DNA from: Streptomyces sp. R33
GTDB taxonomy: Bacteria > Actinomycetota > Actinomycetes > Streptomycetales > Streptomycetaceae
Reading direction: 5' to 3'
Length of the DNA: 64,000 nt
Assembly: GCF_041200175.1 (NCBI RefSeq)
Contig: NZ_CP165727.1
Span: forward strand, 558,001-622,000
The notes under the pieces are model-generated. The model was not told the DNA's origin. It searched no databases and saw only the letters and a program-made list of their open reading frames with translations. The position numbers and the translations under genes were made by a program. Positions 41,622-50,139 of the stretch are shown here, in pieces (the stretch's first letter is position 1; each line of letters begins with the position of its first letter).

Positions 41622-42734
41622 GTGTCTGCCGCAAGACCGATCACCACCCTGCGCGCCATCGCCGTCACAGCGACGCTTCCCCTCCTGCTCACCGCCTGCG
41701 GCTACGGTTCCGAGGCCAAGAAGGACGACGCGAAGACGTCCGCCGCCCCCGCCGCCGACGCCAAGAAGCTCTCGGCGTCCGAGGTCCGCATCGGGTACTT
41801 CCCGAATCTGACGCACGCCACCGCCCTGGTCGGCCTCCAGGAGGGCCTGATCGCCAAGGAGCTGGGCGCCACCGCGATCAAGCCGCAGTCCTTCAATGCC
41901 GGCCCGTCCGAGATCGAGGCCCTGAACGGTGGCTCTCTCGACATCGGCTTCATCGGCCCGTCGCCGTCGATCAACGGCTACGTGAAGTCCAAGGGCTCCA
42001 ACCTGCGGATCATCTCCGGCTCCGCCTCCGGCGGCGTCAAGCTCGTCGTGAACCCGGACAAGATCAAGACCCTGGACGACCTCAAGGGCAAGAAGATCGC
42101 CACCCCGCAGAAGGGGAACACGCAGGACGTCGCGTTCCTCAACTGGATCGCGGAGAAGGGCTGGACGGTCGACCCGGAGTCCGGAAAGGGTGACGTCTCC
42201 GTCGTCCGCACGGACAACAAGGTGACCCCGGACGCCTTCAAGCAGGGTTCGATCGACGGCGCCTGGGTACCGGAGCCCACCGCCTCCAAGCTCGTCTCCG
42301 ACGGCGGATCCGTCCTCCTCGACGAGACCGACCTGTGGCCCGACAAGAAGTTCGTGATCACGAACGTCATCGTGTCCCAGAAGTTCCTCAAGGAGCACCC
42401 GGACGTGGTCGAGGCCGTGCTGCGCGGCACGGTGAAGACGAACGAGTGGATCAACGCCAACCCCGACAAGGCGAAGGCCTCCGCCAACGCCAAGCTCGCG
42501 GCAGAGGGCGGCAAGCCCCTCGACGCAAAGGTCATCGACCCGGCGTGGAAGAGCATCCTCGTCACCGACGACCCGCTGGCCACCACACTGAAGACCGAGT
42601 CCGACTGGGCGGTCAAGGCCAAGCTCATCGAACAGCCCGACCTCGCCGGGATCTACGACCTGACGCTGCTGAACAAGGTCCTCAAGGCCGCCGGCAAGCC
42701 CGAGGTCTCCGACGCCGGTCTCGGCGCCAAGTAA
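41622..42734 (+). CDS. ssuA: Aliphatic-sulfonate-type ABC substrate-binding lipoprotein, 370 aa
   Basis: GTG 41622 behind AAAGGA. The lipobox 'LLLTAC' lies near residue 26. The SsuA-type fold shows 'VRIGYFPNLTHATALVGLQEGLIAKELG' (about 56-83), 'LNGGSLDIGFIGPSPSINGYVKSKG' (about 103-127) and 'ITNVIVSQKFLKEHPDVVEAVLRG' (about 246-270). It binds alkane sulfonates or related compounds at the cell surface and feeds the ATPase and permease that follow. The gene is preceded by the Cys-rich leader peptide and operator copy B. Confidence 0.9.
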   Translation: MSAARPITTLRAIAVTATLPLLLTACGYGSEAKKDDAKTSAAPAADAKKLSASEVRIGYFPNLTHATALVGLQEGLIAKELGATAIKPQSFNAGPSEIEALNGGSLDIGFIGPSPSINGYVKSKGSNLRIISGSASGGVKLVVNPDKIKTLDDLKGKKIATPQKGNTQDVAFLNWIAEKGWTVDPESGKGDVSVVRTDNKVTPDAFKQGSIDGAWVPEPTASKLVSDGGSVLLDETDLWPDKKFVITNVIVSQKFLKEHPDVVEAVLRGTVKTNEWINANPDKAKASANAKLAAEGGKPLDAKVIDPAWKSILVTDDPLATTLKTESDWAVKAKLIEQPDLAGIYDLTLLNKVLKAAGKPEVSDAGLGAK

Positions 42735-42768
42735 GCCCGCACTCCAGCAATCCCAGGAGGTGACGACC

Positions 42769-43557
42769 ATGGCCATCACGCTTGCCCATGCTGCCGAGGA
42801 CACCACCGCTGTGTCGCACGCCGCGCGCATCGCGCACGTCTCGAAGTCCTTCTCCGGCCCGGCCGGATCGCAGCTCGTCCTGGACGACATCAGCCTCGAT
42901 GTCGCGCCCGGCGAGTTCGTCACCATCCTGGGTGCCTCGGGGTGCGGGAAGTCCACCCTGCTCAACCTGGTCGCCGGACTCGACAAGCCGTCCGCCGGAA
43001 CGATCGAGACGGCCGGCCGACCGGCACTCATGTTCCAGGAGCACGCCCTCTTCCCGTGGCTCACCGCGGGCAAGAACATCGAACTCGCCCTGCGCCTGCG
43101 CGGGGTGGCCAAGGCCGAGCGCAAGCCGGAGGCCGAGCGGTTGCTCGAGCTGGTCCGGCTCGGCGGCGCCTACGGCAAGCGGGTCCACGAGCTGTCAGGC
43201 GGCATGCGCCAGCGCGTCGCGCTGGCCCGGGCCCTGGCCCAGGACAGCCGGCTCCTGCTGATGGACGAACCGTTCGCGGCGCTCGACGCCATCACCCGGG
43301 ACGTCCTGCACGGCGAACTCACCCGCATCTGGGCCGAAACAAACGTGTCCGTCCTCTTCGTCACGCACAACGTCCGCGAGGCCGTCCGCCTCGCCCAGCG
43401 CGTGGTCCTGCTCTCCTCACGGCCCGGCCGGGTCGCCAAGGAATGGACCGTGGGCATCCCGCAGCCGCGCCGCATCGAGGACGCGGACGTCGCGGAACTG
43501 TCCCTTGAGATCACCGAACACCTGCGTGGGGAGATCCGCCGCCATGGCCAGCACTGA
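42769..43557 (+). CDS. ssuB: Sulfonate ABC transporter ATP-binding protein, 262 aa
   Basis: ATG 42769 has AGGAGG 8 bases upstream; the GTG at 42760 lies within that site. Walker A GASGCGKS at 55-62, Q-loop 'LMFQEHALFPWLTAGKNIELAL', signature LSGGMRQR, Walker B 'LLLMDEPFAALDAITR' and 'VTHNVREAVRLAQRVVLL' mark the SsuB/TauB group. The gene follows the SBP gene by 34 bases and overlaps the permease by 14 bases. Confidence 0.93.
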   Translation: MAITLAHAAEDTTAVSHAARIAHVSKSFSGPAGSQLVLDDISLDVAPGEFVTILGASGCGKSTLLNLVAGLDKPSAGTIETAGRPALMFQEHALFPWLTAGKNIELALRLRGVAKAERKPEAERLLELVRLGGAYGKRVHELSGGMRQRVALARALAQDSRLLLMDEPFAALDAITRDVLHGELTRIWAETNVSVLFVTHNVREAVRLAQRVVLLSSRPGRVAKEWTVGIPQPRRIEDADVAELSLEITEHLRGEIRRHGQH

Positions 43558-44440
43558 CACCACACCCAAGGCCACGGCCAAGCATGACGATCTGGCGGGC
43601 CTGGAGGCGGGCCTCGACGCGCTCGACGCCGTCCAGACCCACCGCACCCCGGTCCGCGAGGTCCTCGTCAAGAAGGTCCTGCCGCCGTTCCTCGCCGTCG
43701 GCCTGGTCCTGCTGGTCTGGCAGGTCCTGGTCTCGCTGAAGATCACCGACGAGACCAAGCTCCCCGCACTGTCCTCGGTGTGGGACAGCCTGTCCGAGAT
43801 GTGGCTCAAGGGCACGCTGCTGGAGGTCATCTGGACCAGCGTCTCGCGCGGTCTGCTCGGCTTCCTGCTGGCCCTGGCCATCGGCACCCCCCTCGGACTC
43901 CTGGTCGCCCGGGTGAAGTTCGTCCGCGCCGCGATCGGCCCGATCCTCCAGGGCCTGCAGTCGCTGCCCTCGGTCGCCTGGGTGCCGCCGGCCGTGCTCT
44001 GGTTCGGACTCAACGACGCGATGATGTACACCGTCATCCTGCTCGGCGCCGTCCCGTCCATCGCCAACGGCCTCGTCTCCGGCATCGACCAGATCCCGCC
44101 GCTGTTCCTGCGGGCCGGCCGCACCCTGGGCGCCACCGGCCTCAGCGGCGCCCGGCACGTGGTCATGCCGGCCGCACTCCCCGGCTACCTCGCCGGCCTC
44201 AAGCAGGGCTGGGCCTTCTCCTGGCGCTCCCTGATGGCCGCCGAGATCATCGCCAGCTCCCCCGACCTGGGCCTGGGCCTCGGCCAGCTCCTCGAGAACG
44301 GCCGCAACAACATCGACCTGCCCGGCGTCTTCCTCGCCATCATCCTCATCCTCGTCGTCGGCATCGCCATCGACCTGCTCATCTTCAGCCCGGTCGAGCG
44401 GTACGTACTGCGCAGCCGCGGCCTGCTGGTCAAGAGCTGA
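43544..44440 (+). CDS. ssuC: Sulfonate ABC transporter permease, 298 aa
   Basis: ATG 43544 lies inside the ATPase gene (14-base overlap) with GGGGAG upstream. After a charged N-terminus, six hydrophobic segments follow; the coupling loop 'AGRTLGATGLSGARHVVMPAALPGYLAGLKQGWAFSWRSLMAAEII' (about 188-235) is SsuC-type. It completes the rightward importer. A strong hairpin terminator follows 30 bases later. Confidence 0.92.
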   Translation: MASTDTTPKATAKHDDLAGLEAGLDALDAVQTHRTPVREVLVKKVLPPFLAVGLVLLVWQVLVSLKITDETKLPALSSVWDSLSEMWLKGTLLEVIWTSVSRGLLGFLLALAIGTPLGLLVARVKFVRAAIGPILQGLQSLPSVAWVPPAVLWFGLNDAMMYTVILLGAVPSIANGLVSGIDQIPPLFLRAGRTLGATGLSGARHVVMPAALPGYLAGLKQGWAFSWRSLMAAEIIASSPDLGLGLGQLLENGRNNIDLPGVFLAIILILVVGIAIDLLIFSPVERYVLRSRGLLVKS

Positions 44441-44469
44441 TCAGCGGTCGCGCTCGGCACTGACCGGCC

Positions 44470-44503
44470 GCAGCACCCTCCGGCAGGCGCCGGAGGGTGC
44501 TGC
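44470..44503 (+). terminator. Hairpin terminator after the sulfonate importer
   Basis: Perfect 15-bp stem (GCAGCACCCTCCGGC / GCCGGAGGGTGCTGC) with a 4-base loop, 30 bases after the permease stop. Confidence 0.9.
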
Positions 44504-44808
44504 GCCGCGAGCAGCTCATCGACCGGCAGCCCGGCGCCTGGCCGTGCTGGTGCCTGCACGAGCACGGCCGGGTCACCCCGGGAGAGCCGTTCGATCTGGG
44601 CAGGCTGGCGAGCGCACTGTGTCCGATCGCCCGGGCGCGACGGTAACCACACGTCGCCTCTTCGCACGGGATCCCCACCTGGCATTGCGCACCGGTCCAC
44701 CCCGAAGGGGCCGGCCGGTCGATGCCTGATCCTCGTCTCTCTTCCATCCCTTCACGGCAGTTGATCTGCCGTACCCGTACGAGCTGCGGAACCAGGAGAA
44801 GACATCCC
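44504..44808. other. 305-base region before the second sulfatase, possible small ORF
   Basis: A plus-strand frame from GTG 44497 (inside the terminator stem) to TAA 44644-44646 would give a 49-aa peptide with a 'PWCWCLHEHGRVTPGEP' stretch. The start has no usable ribosome site, and the frame may be a remnant. The rest should hold the promoter of the sulfatase gene, but none of the sulfur operator elements is seen. Confidence 0.3.
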
Positions 44809-46212
44809 ATGAGCGACAACAGCAGACCGCGGGTGAGCCGCCGCGGATTCCTCGCCGGCACGGCGGCCGCCGCGGCCGCCGCGGCGGTTCCGGCGATCGC
44901 CCAGGTGGCGGCCGCCCCTCCCGCCGCTGCCGCGACCCGTCCGAACATCCTGCTCATCGTCACGGACGACCAGCCCAAGCACACCGAATGGGCGCTGCCG
45001 AAGACCACGGCCTGGCTGGCCGACCAGGGCGTCAAGTTCACCAACGGGCACGTCACCACCCCGCTCTGCTCGCCCTCCCGGTCGTCGGTCCTCACCGGCC
45101 GCTACGCCCACCACCACGGTGTCCGCAACAACAAGGCCTCGTACCGGCTGGACCAGGGCACCACGCTGCCCCGGTACCTGAAGGAGGCCGGCTACCGCAC
45201 CGGCCTGTTCGGCAAGTGGCTCAACTCCTGGACGCTGTCCGACAATCCGCCGCACTTCGAGGAATTCGCCCTGCTCCAGCCGGGCTACGTCGACGCGCAG
45301 TGGAACGTCAACGGCACGGTTCAGACGATCAACGGCTACACGACCAACATCATCAAGAACCGCACGCTGAGCTTCCTCGACAAGGCTGCCGCCGACTCCC
45401 GGCCCTGGTTCGCGTACGTCACCCCGTACGCCTCCCACGGCCCGCGGACCCCCGAGGCGAAGTACGCCGGCACGGCCGTCCCGGACTGGAACGGCAGGCC
45501 CTCCGTCCCGGAGAACGACCGCAGTGACAAGCCGGCGTACATCCGGAACGCGACCGGGACCCTGGCCGACGGGAAGCAGGTCCGCGAGGAACAGCTGCGC
45601 ACGCTGCTCACCGTCGACGACACGGTCCAGGCGTTCAAGAACAAGCTCCAGGCGCTCGGACAGCTCGACAACACCCTGGTCATCTACATCGCCGACAACG
45701 GTTTCACCTGGGCCGACCACGGTTGGACCAAGAAGTCGGTGCCCTACCGCCCTGCGCACGAGGTGCCGTTCTACCTCTCCTGGCCGGCCGGCGGCCTGGA
45801 CGCGGGAACCACCGACAGCCGCATCACCGCGAACATCGACATCGCCCCCACGGTCCTCGACGCGGCCGGCATCACGCCCGGCCACTCGGTGGACGGCAGG
45901 TCCTTGCTCTCCTCGTACAGCCGCGACCACCTGCTCGTCGAGTGGTGGCAGCAGGGCACGACCGCGGGCGGCCCGCCCACCTGGGCCTCGTACGTGTCCC
46001 AGAACGAGCAGTACACGGAGTACTACGACCTCACCACCGACGGCAACGGCACCGTGTCCGGCACGGGGCAGGTGAAGTTCCGCGAGTACTACGACCTGGC
46101 GGACGACCCGTACCAGCTGACGAACAAGCTGTACCAGGCCACCCCGGCGGACGAGCAGAACCTGGGCATCCCCGCCCTGGCGGCGCAACTCGCCGCCGAC
46201 CGCACCGCCTAG
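44809..46212 (+). CDS. Type I sulfatase, Tat-exported, 467 aa
   Basis: ATG 44809 behind AGGAGAAG; an open upstream extension precedes it. A twin-arginine signal is clear (Arg11-Arg12, 'SRRGFLAG', Ala-rich core to about residue 42). The sulfatase core has 'NILLIVTDDQPKHTEW', the formylglycine motif C-S-P-S-R at 87-91, 'LFGKWLN' and 'IADNGFTWADHGW'. It cleaves sulfate esters outside the cell; substrate unknown, but the lack of a glycan-binding tail separates it from the sulfatase at 22567-24792. The next gene encodes the enzyme that would oxidise Cys87. Confidence 0.92.
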   Translation: MSDNSRPRVSRRGFLAGTAAAAAAAAVPAIAQVAAAPPAAAATRPNILLIVTDDQPKHTEWALPKTTAWLADQGVKFTNGHVTTPLCSPSRSSVLTGRYAHHHGVRNNKASYRLDQGTTLPRYLKEAGYRTGLFGKWLNSWTLSDNPPHFEEFALLQPGYVDAQWNVNGTVQTINGYTTNIIKNRTLSFLDKAAADSRPWFAYVTPYASHGPRTPEAKYAGTAVPDWNGRPSVPENDRSDKPAYIRNATGTLADGKQVREEQLRTLLTVDDTVQAFKNKLQALGQLDNTLVIYIADNGFTWADHGWTKKSVPYRPAHEVPFYLSWPAGGLDAGTTDSRITANIDIAPTVLDAAGITPGHSVDGRSLLSSYSRDHLLVEWWQQGTTAGGPPTWASYVSQNEQYTEYYDLTTDGNGTVSGTGQVKFREYYDLADDPYQLTNKLYQATPADEQNLGIPALAAQLAADRTA

Positions 46213-46288
46213 CGGTACCCGGCCGGGTGCCCCGCGGCATCACCCGCGGGGCACCCGCCCCCCCCCACCTCATACCGACGGAGCCGTC

Positions 46289-47215
46289 ATGCTTTCCTGC
46301 TGCACCCCCGGACACGGCGACGCCGCCCCCGTCGCGCTCTCCCTGGCGCCGCGGCCACCTGTCGCGGCCGGCGAGCGGGCCGCCCGCCGGCTGATCGACC
46401 TGCCGGGCGGGCGCTTCCTCATGGGGACCGACGATCCGGACTCCTTCCCGGCCGACGGCGAAGGCCCGGTACGCGAGGTCGCCGTCGACCCTTTCCGCAT
46501 CGCGCCCACGACGGTGACCAACGCCCAGTTCGCCACCTTCGTCAAAGCCACCGGCCACGTCACCGAAGCCGAACACTTCGGCTTCTCCTTCGTCTTCGGC
46601 GGCTTCCTGACCGAAGACGTCGCCGCCATGTCTGCGCACGTGGCGGCCGTCCCCTGGTGGCGGGCCGTCCCCGGCGCGAGCTGGCGGCACCCCGAGGGCA
46701 CCGGTTCGTCGGTCACCGCGCGCCAGAACCACCCCGTCATCCACGTCTCCTGGAACGACGCGCAGGCGTACTGCGCGTGGTCCGGCACCCGCCTGCCCAC
46801 CGAGGCCGAATGGGAGTACGCGGCCCGCGGCGGGCTCGAGCAGCGGCGCTACCCGTGGGGCGACGACCTCACCCCCGGCGGCCGGCACATGTGCAACATC
46901 TGGCAGGGCGACTTCCCCACCCGCAACACCGCGGAGGACGGCTACGAGGCCACGGCACCGGCGAAGTCCTTCCGCCCCAACGGCTTCGGGCTCTACAACG
47001 TCGTCGGCAACGTATGGGAGTGGTGCGCCGACTGGTTCGCGCCCGGAACCAGCCGTGTGATGCGCGGCGGCTCGTACCTCTGCCACGACTCGTACTGCAA
47101 CCGCTACCGCGTCGCTGCCCGCAGCTCCAACACGCCCGACAGCTCCACCGGCAACATCGGCTTCCGCGTGGCCGCGGACAGTGGCAAGGCCGCCGGGCCG
47201 ACACGGCAGTCCTGA
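46289..47215 (+). CDS. Formylglycine-generating enzyme (sulfatase-activating), 308 aa
   Basis: ATG 46289 with GGAG upstream. The SUMF1/FGE fold is complete: '[25 protein letters not shown]' (40-64), '[35 protein letters not shown]' (148-182), '[16 protein letters not shown]' (234-249) and the catalytic pair Cys265 and Cys270 in '[16 protein letters not shown]'. FGE binds copper through this pair and converts the sulfatase Cys (CxPSR) to formylglycine with O2 in the cytoplasm, before Tat export. The gene follows the sulfatase by 76 bases, almost certainly co-transcribed, and can also serve the 22567-24792 sulfatase. Confidence 0.95.
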   Translation: MLSCCTPGHGDAAPVALSLAPRPPVAAGERAARRLIDLPGGRFLMGTDDPDSFPADGEGPVREVAVDPFRIAPTTVTNAQFATFVKATGHVTEAEHFGFSFVFGGFLTEDVAAMSAHVAAVPWWRAVPGASWRHPEGTGSSVTARQNHPVIHVSWNDAQAYCAWSGTRLPTEAEWEYAARGGLEQRRYPWGDDLTPGGRHMCNIWQGDFPTRNTAEDGYEATAPAKSFRPNGFGLYNVVGNVWEWCADWFAPGTSRVMRGGSYLCHDSYCNRYRVAARSSNTPDSSTGNIGFRVAADSGKAAGPTRQS

Positions 47216-47253
47216 CGACCTCAAGCCGATTGAGGCAGGGGACACAACGCGAA

Positions 47254-47281
47254 GGCCCCGCATCCCACGGGAGACGGGGCC
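47254..47281. terminator. Bidirectional hairpin between FGE and rpsN
   Basis: GGCCCCG / CGGGGCC stem with an inner TCCC-AC-GGGA stem, between two convergent genes. Confidence 0.7.
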
Positions 47282-47307
47282 ACGCGCCGGCGCCGGACGT
47301 GCGGGCG

Positions 47308-47613
47308 CTACCAGGAGGACTTGGTTACTCCGGGGAGGAAGCCGGCGTGCGCCTGTTCTCGCATGCGGACGCGGGAGAGGCCGAACTTCCGCAGATGGCC
47401 GCGGGGCCGGCCGTCGACGCAGTCCCGGTTGCGCACGCGGGTGGCGCTCGCGTTGCGGGGCTGCTTGCGCAGTTCCTCCAGCGCCGCGCGCCGTTCGGCC
47501 TCGGTCGACGACGGCCGCCGCAGGGCTTCCCTCAACTCGGCACGCCGGGCTGCGTACCGCGCAACGGTCGCCTTGCGCTTCTCGTTCTGCGCGATCTTGC
47601 TCTTCTTCGCCAT
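47308..47613 (-). CDS. rpsN: 30S ribosomal protein S14, zinc-independent paralogue, 101 aa
   Basis: ATG 47611-47613, overlapping the L28 stop by one base (TGATG). The sequence starts [20 protein letters not shown] and ends '[27 protein letters not shown]', the long 101-aa S14 form. The zinc ribbon CxxC pairs of the short form are absent; one Cys occurs in '[11 protein letters not shown]'. Under zinc shortage such C-minus paralogues replace zinc-binding S14. Second gene of the leftward rpmB-rpsN unit. Confidence 0.95.
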   Translation of the reverse strand: MAKKSKIAQNEKRKATVARYAARRAELREALRRPSSTEAERRAALEELRKQPRNASATRVRNRDCVDGRPRGHLRKFGLSRVRMREQAHAGFLPGVTKSSW

Positions 47614-47849
47614 CAGACCTTCACCCCGCGCGCGCGGATCCGGGCCACCGCGGCCTCGATGCCGATGGTGTCGATGGTCTTGATCGCCTTCGCGCTCAGC
47701 GTCAGGCGGACATGACGGCCTTCACTCGGCAGCCAGTAGCGCTTGGCCTGGATGTTGGGGTCGAAGCGGCGGGAGGTGCGCCGGTGCGAGTGGGAGACGT
47801 TGTTGCCGAAGCCCGGCTGGGCGCCGGTGAGCTGGCAATGGGCGGACAC
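47613..47849 (-). CDS. rpmB: 50S ribosomal protein L28, zinc-independent paralogue, 78 aa
   Basis: GTG 47847-47849 with AGGCAGG upstream. The start [34 protein letters not shown] and '[17 protein letters not shown]' are L28. Only one Cys is present, so the paired CxxC ligands of the zinc form are missing. It is the first gene of the leftward unit; the Zur-like box lies 37-51 bases upstream of the start. Confidence 0.95.
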   Translation of the reverse strand: MSAHCQLTGAQPGFGNNVSHSHRRTSRRFDPNIQAKRYWLPSEGRHVRLTLSAKAIKTIDTIGIEAAVARIRARGVKV

Positions 47850-47885
47850 GGTGGTACCTGCCTCTCTCTGAACCGAAACGGTTAT

Positions 47886-47900
47886 TGGAAACGATTTCCA
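47886..47900. promoter_or_regulatory. Zur box between rpmB-rpsN and rpmG
   Basis: TGGAAACGATTTCCA is a perfect palindrome (6-bp arms, 3-base centre) close to the Streptomyces Zur consensus TGAAAATGATTTTCA. It lies between the divergent rpmB and rpmG and overlaps where both RNA polymerases would bind. Zur with zinc would repress both directions. Confidence 0.85.
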
Positions 47901-47906
47901 TTCCCG

Positions 47907-47912
47907 TATAGT
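47907..47912 (+). promoter_or_regulatory. -10 element of rpmG (leaderless)
   Basis: TATAGT ends 6 bases before the rpmG ATG at 47919, so the message would start at or next to the start codon. The Zur box sits directly upstream, over the -35 region. Confidence 0.6.
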
Positions 47913-47918
47913 AGCGGC

Positions 47919-48083
47919 ATGGCACGCAACGAGGTACGCCCGATCGTCAAGCTGCGCTCCACCGCGGGCACCGGCTACACGTACGTCACCCGCAAGAACC
48001 GGCGCAGCGACCCGGACCGCATGGTGCTGCGCAAGTTCGACCCGGTGGTGCGCCGGCACGTCGACTTCCGCGAAGAACGCTGA
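47919..48083 (+). CDS. rpmG: 50S ribosomal protein L33, zinc-independent paralogue, 54 aa
   Basis: ATG 47919; no ribosome site but a -10 at 47907, so probably leaderless. '[29 protein letters not shown]' and '[17 protein letters not shown]' are L33 with no cysteine at all. It replaces the zinc form when zinc is scarce. First gene of the rightward zinc-starvation operon, followed by L31 after 29 bases. Confidence 0.95.
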   Translation: MARNEVRPIVKLRSTAGTGYTYVTRKNRRSDPDRMVLRKFDPVVRRHVDFREER

Positions 48084-48112
48084 CCCCCGCTCCCTGCCTG
48101 AAGGACACCGTC

Positions 48113-48361
48113 ATGAAGCCCGGAATCCACCCCGCCTACGGCCCCGTCGTCTTCCGCGACAAGGCCGCCGGCTTCGCCTTCCTCACCCGGTCCACGGCGA
48201 CCAGTACCAACACCGTCGAGTGGGAAGACGGCAACACCTACCCCGTCATCGACGTGGAGATCTCCTCGCAGAGCCACCCCTTCTACACCGGCACCGCCCG
48301 CGTCCTGGACACCGCCGGGCGCGTCGAGCGCTTCCAGCGCCGCTACGGGAGCGCGGCATGA
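48113..48361 (+). CDS. rpmE2: 50S ribosomal protein L31 type B, 82 aa
   Basis: ATG 48113. '[28 protein letters not shown]' and '[33 protein letters not shown]' mark the type B L31, which lacks the CxxC zinc motif of type A. Its stop overlaps the CobW gene start by 4 bases (ATGA). In Streptomyces and Bacillus the type B protein displaces zinc-L31 under Zur control, freeing zinc. Confidence 0.95.
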   Translation: MKPGIHPAYGPVVFRDKAAGFAFLTRSTATSTNTVEWEDGNTYPVIDVEISSQSHPFYTGTARVLDTAGRVERFQRRYGSAA

Positions 48362-49500
48362 CCCTGCCCGTCGTCATCGTCGGCGGGCTCCACTGCGACG
48401 CCCGCAGGGAAGTCGTGGACCGGCTGCTGCACGCCGTCCCCGACAGCGTCGCCCTCCACCACGACCTGTCCACCGCAGCACAGGGCACAGTGCGGCGCGT
48501 GGTGCGCGACGCCTCGGGCGAGCTGTCCCGGGGCACGGCACCCCTCGTGAACGACTGTGCCTGCTGCGCGCTGCGCGAGGACCTCGTCCCCGAACTGGCA
48601 CGACTGGCCGACAGCGGCCTGACCCGGCTGGCCGTCGTCGAGCTCTGGGACTCCGTGGAGCCCAAGGCGACGGCCGAGGTCGTCACCGCGCACGGCGCCG
48701 GCGTACTCGACCTCACCGCCGTGATCACCGCGGTCGACCCCGCGCTCGTACTCCCGTACCTCGTCAACGGCGATGACCTGGCAGAGGTGGGCCTCGCGGC
48801 AGCCGCCACCGACCAGCGCACCGTCGGAGACACCTGGGCCCGGCAGCTGGAGTACGCACCCGTGCTCGCCCTCGTCGACAGCGAAGAGGCCGATGAGGAG
48901 GATCGGGCCCTCCTCACCCAGCTCCATCCCACCGCCCGGCAGGTACCCGCCTCGTCCGGCGAACTCGCCCGACTGGCCTTCGCCGGTTTCGACGCGGAGA
49001 CGGCGGCCGCCGCCCAGCACCCGGCCTGCGCGCTGCTCCCCCAGGAAGCCGACGAGGCGGGAGTCACCACCTTCGTGTGGCACCGCCGTCGGCCCTTTCA
49101 CCCCGAACGCCTCTACGAGGCGCTGGAAGACCTCTGTTGCGCAGCCGCCCGCAGCCGCGGCCGTTTCTGGCTCGCCGACCGCCCCGACACCCTGCTCGCC
49201 TGGGACGCTGCGGGTGGCGCCCTGTGCGTGGAGAACGCCGGCCCCTGGCTGGCGTCCCTGCCGGACGCCGCCTGGGAACTGGTCCCCCCGATGCGCAGGG
49301 CGGCGGCCTCACTCGACTGGCATCCCGAACACGGCGACTGCTGCCAGCACCTCGTCTTCACCTCCCCCGGCCTCGACCGCCACGGCTTGGAGCGACTCCT
49401 CGAGTCCTGCCTCCTCACCGACGCCGAGTACGCGGCGGGACCCGAGGCATGGCGCAGACTCCCGGCCGCCTTCGGCCCCCTCCTCGACCCCGTCTCCTGA
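48358..49500 (+). CDS. CobW/COG0523-family protein with degenerate P-loop, 380 aa
   Basis: ATG 48358 is coupled to the L31 stop. The COG0523 CxCC metal motif is clear ('[18 protein letters not shown]', about residues 60-77) and '[18 protein letters not shown]' plus the C-terminal CobW_C domain ('[23 protein letters not shown]') follow. The canonical Walker A (GxxxxGKT) is replaced by '[16 protein letters not shown]', lacking the GKT. COG0523 proteins are GTP-dependent zinc chaperones in Zur regulons; without GKT, GTP use is doubtful and it may act as a metal-binding scaffold. Its place in this operon supports a zinc role. Confidence 0.88.
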   Translation: MTLPVVIVGGLHCDARREVVDRLLHAVPDSVALHHDLSTAAQGTVRRVVRDASGELSRGTAPLVNDCACCALREDLVPELARLADSGLTRLAVVELWDSVEPKATAEVVTAHGAGVLDLTAVITAVDPALVLPYLVNGDDLAEVGLAAAATDQRTVGDTWARQLEYAPVLALVDSEEADEEDRALLTQLHPTARQVPASSGELARLAFAGFDAETAAAAQHPACALLPQEADEAGVTTFVWHRRRPFHPERLYEALEDLCCAAARSRGRFWLADRPDTLLAWDAAGGALCVENAGPWLASLPDAAWELVPPMRRAAASLDWHPEHGDCCQHLVFTSPGLDRHGLERLLESCLLTDAEYAAGPEAWRRLPAAFGPLLDPVS

Positions 49501-49544
49501 CCAACCGGCAACCCGACAACCCGACCACCCCCTGAGGAACGCAC

Positions 49545-49781
49545 ATGGCTCGCCGCCAGACCCCCCACAAGCCACTCAAGTCCCGCCCGAACCCACTGGA
49601 CGCGTCAAAGATCACGTACATCGACTACAAGGACACCGATCTCCTGCGGAAGTTCGTCTCCGACCGCGGCAAGATCCGCAGCCGTCGGGTCACCCGCGTC
49701 ACCGCCCAGCAGCAGCGGCAGCTCGCCACCGCGATCAAGAACGCCCGCGAGATGGCCTTGCTCCCGTACGGGAGCAGGTGA
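49545..49781 (+). CDS. rpsR: 30S ribosomal protein S18, paralogue, 78 aa
   Basis: ATG 49545 with GAGGAACG upstream. '[75 protein letters not shown]' is a standard S18, without cysteine. Streptomyces carries two rpsR genes; this one sits in the Zur-controlled operon with the CobW gene. Last gene of the unit. The cysteine-free N-terminus fits zinc-sparing. Confidence 0.95.
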   Translation: MARRQTPHKPLKSRPNPLDASKITYIDYKDTDLLRKFVSDRGKIRSRRVTRVTAQQQRQLATAIKNAREMALLPYGSR

Positions 49782-49858
49782 GGCTTGGCCGATGCGCGCG
49801 TCGGCGGTCTTCGGGCCGCCGTCCCGGCTGCGATGCCGCGTCAGCCCAGTGCGGTCGA

Positions 49859-49927
49859 CCGCCGTAGGTGAGCACCTTCTCGAAGGCGAGCCGGGCCTCC
49901 TCCCGCCGGCCGGCGCGGGCCAGCGCC
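49859..49927 (-). pseudogene. Remnant resembling a GH15 (glucoamylase-like) C-terminus
   Basis: The minus-strand text 'ALARAGRREEARLAFEKVLTYGG' resembles the last helices of GH15 hydrolases (..A..GR..EAR..FEK.LTYA..). Before and after it the frame is unlike the family and no start exists. The 49782-50100 interval has no intact gene. The match is short, so the family call is tentative; a TPR-like fragment is the alternative. Confidence 0.35.
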
Positions 49928-50101
49928 CCTGGCCCCCCGCTCGGCCGACCAGCCGCACGGCGATGAACTGGGCGAACCCGTGGATCGGCTGAGGCGCGTC
50001 GCACTCCATTTCGCCGGTCCAGCCGGACAGCAGATGGCTTGTGGCGCGGTCATCAGGGAAGCGCGGTCACCGCCGTTGTCAAGAATCCCCATCACAAACG
50101 C

Positions 50102-50132
50102 TTGACCTCAATCATGCCTGAGGTGTGACGAT
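50102..50132 (+). promoter_or_regulatory. SoxR-box promoter of the EcaC-like gene
   Basis: TTGACC (50102-50107), a 19-base spacer, GACGAT (50127-50132). The spacer holds an 18-base dyad CCTCAA-N6-CTGAGG (50106-50123), matching the SoxR consensus CCTCAAG....CTTGAGG in length and half-sites. Long 19-base spacers are typical of MerR/SoxR-activated promoters. The predicted start coincides with ATG 50140. Confidence 0.75.
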
Positions 50133-50139
50133 GATCCAC

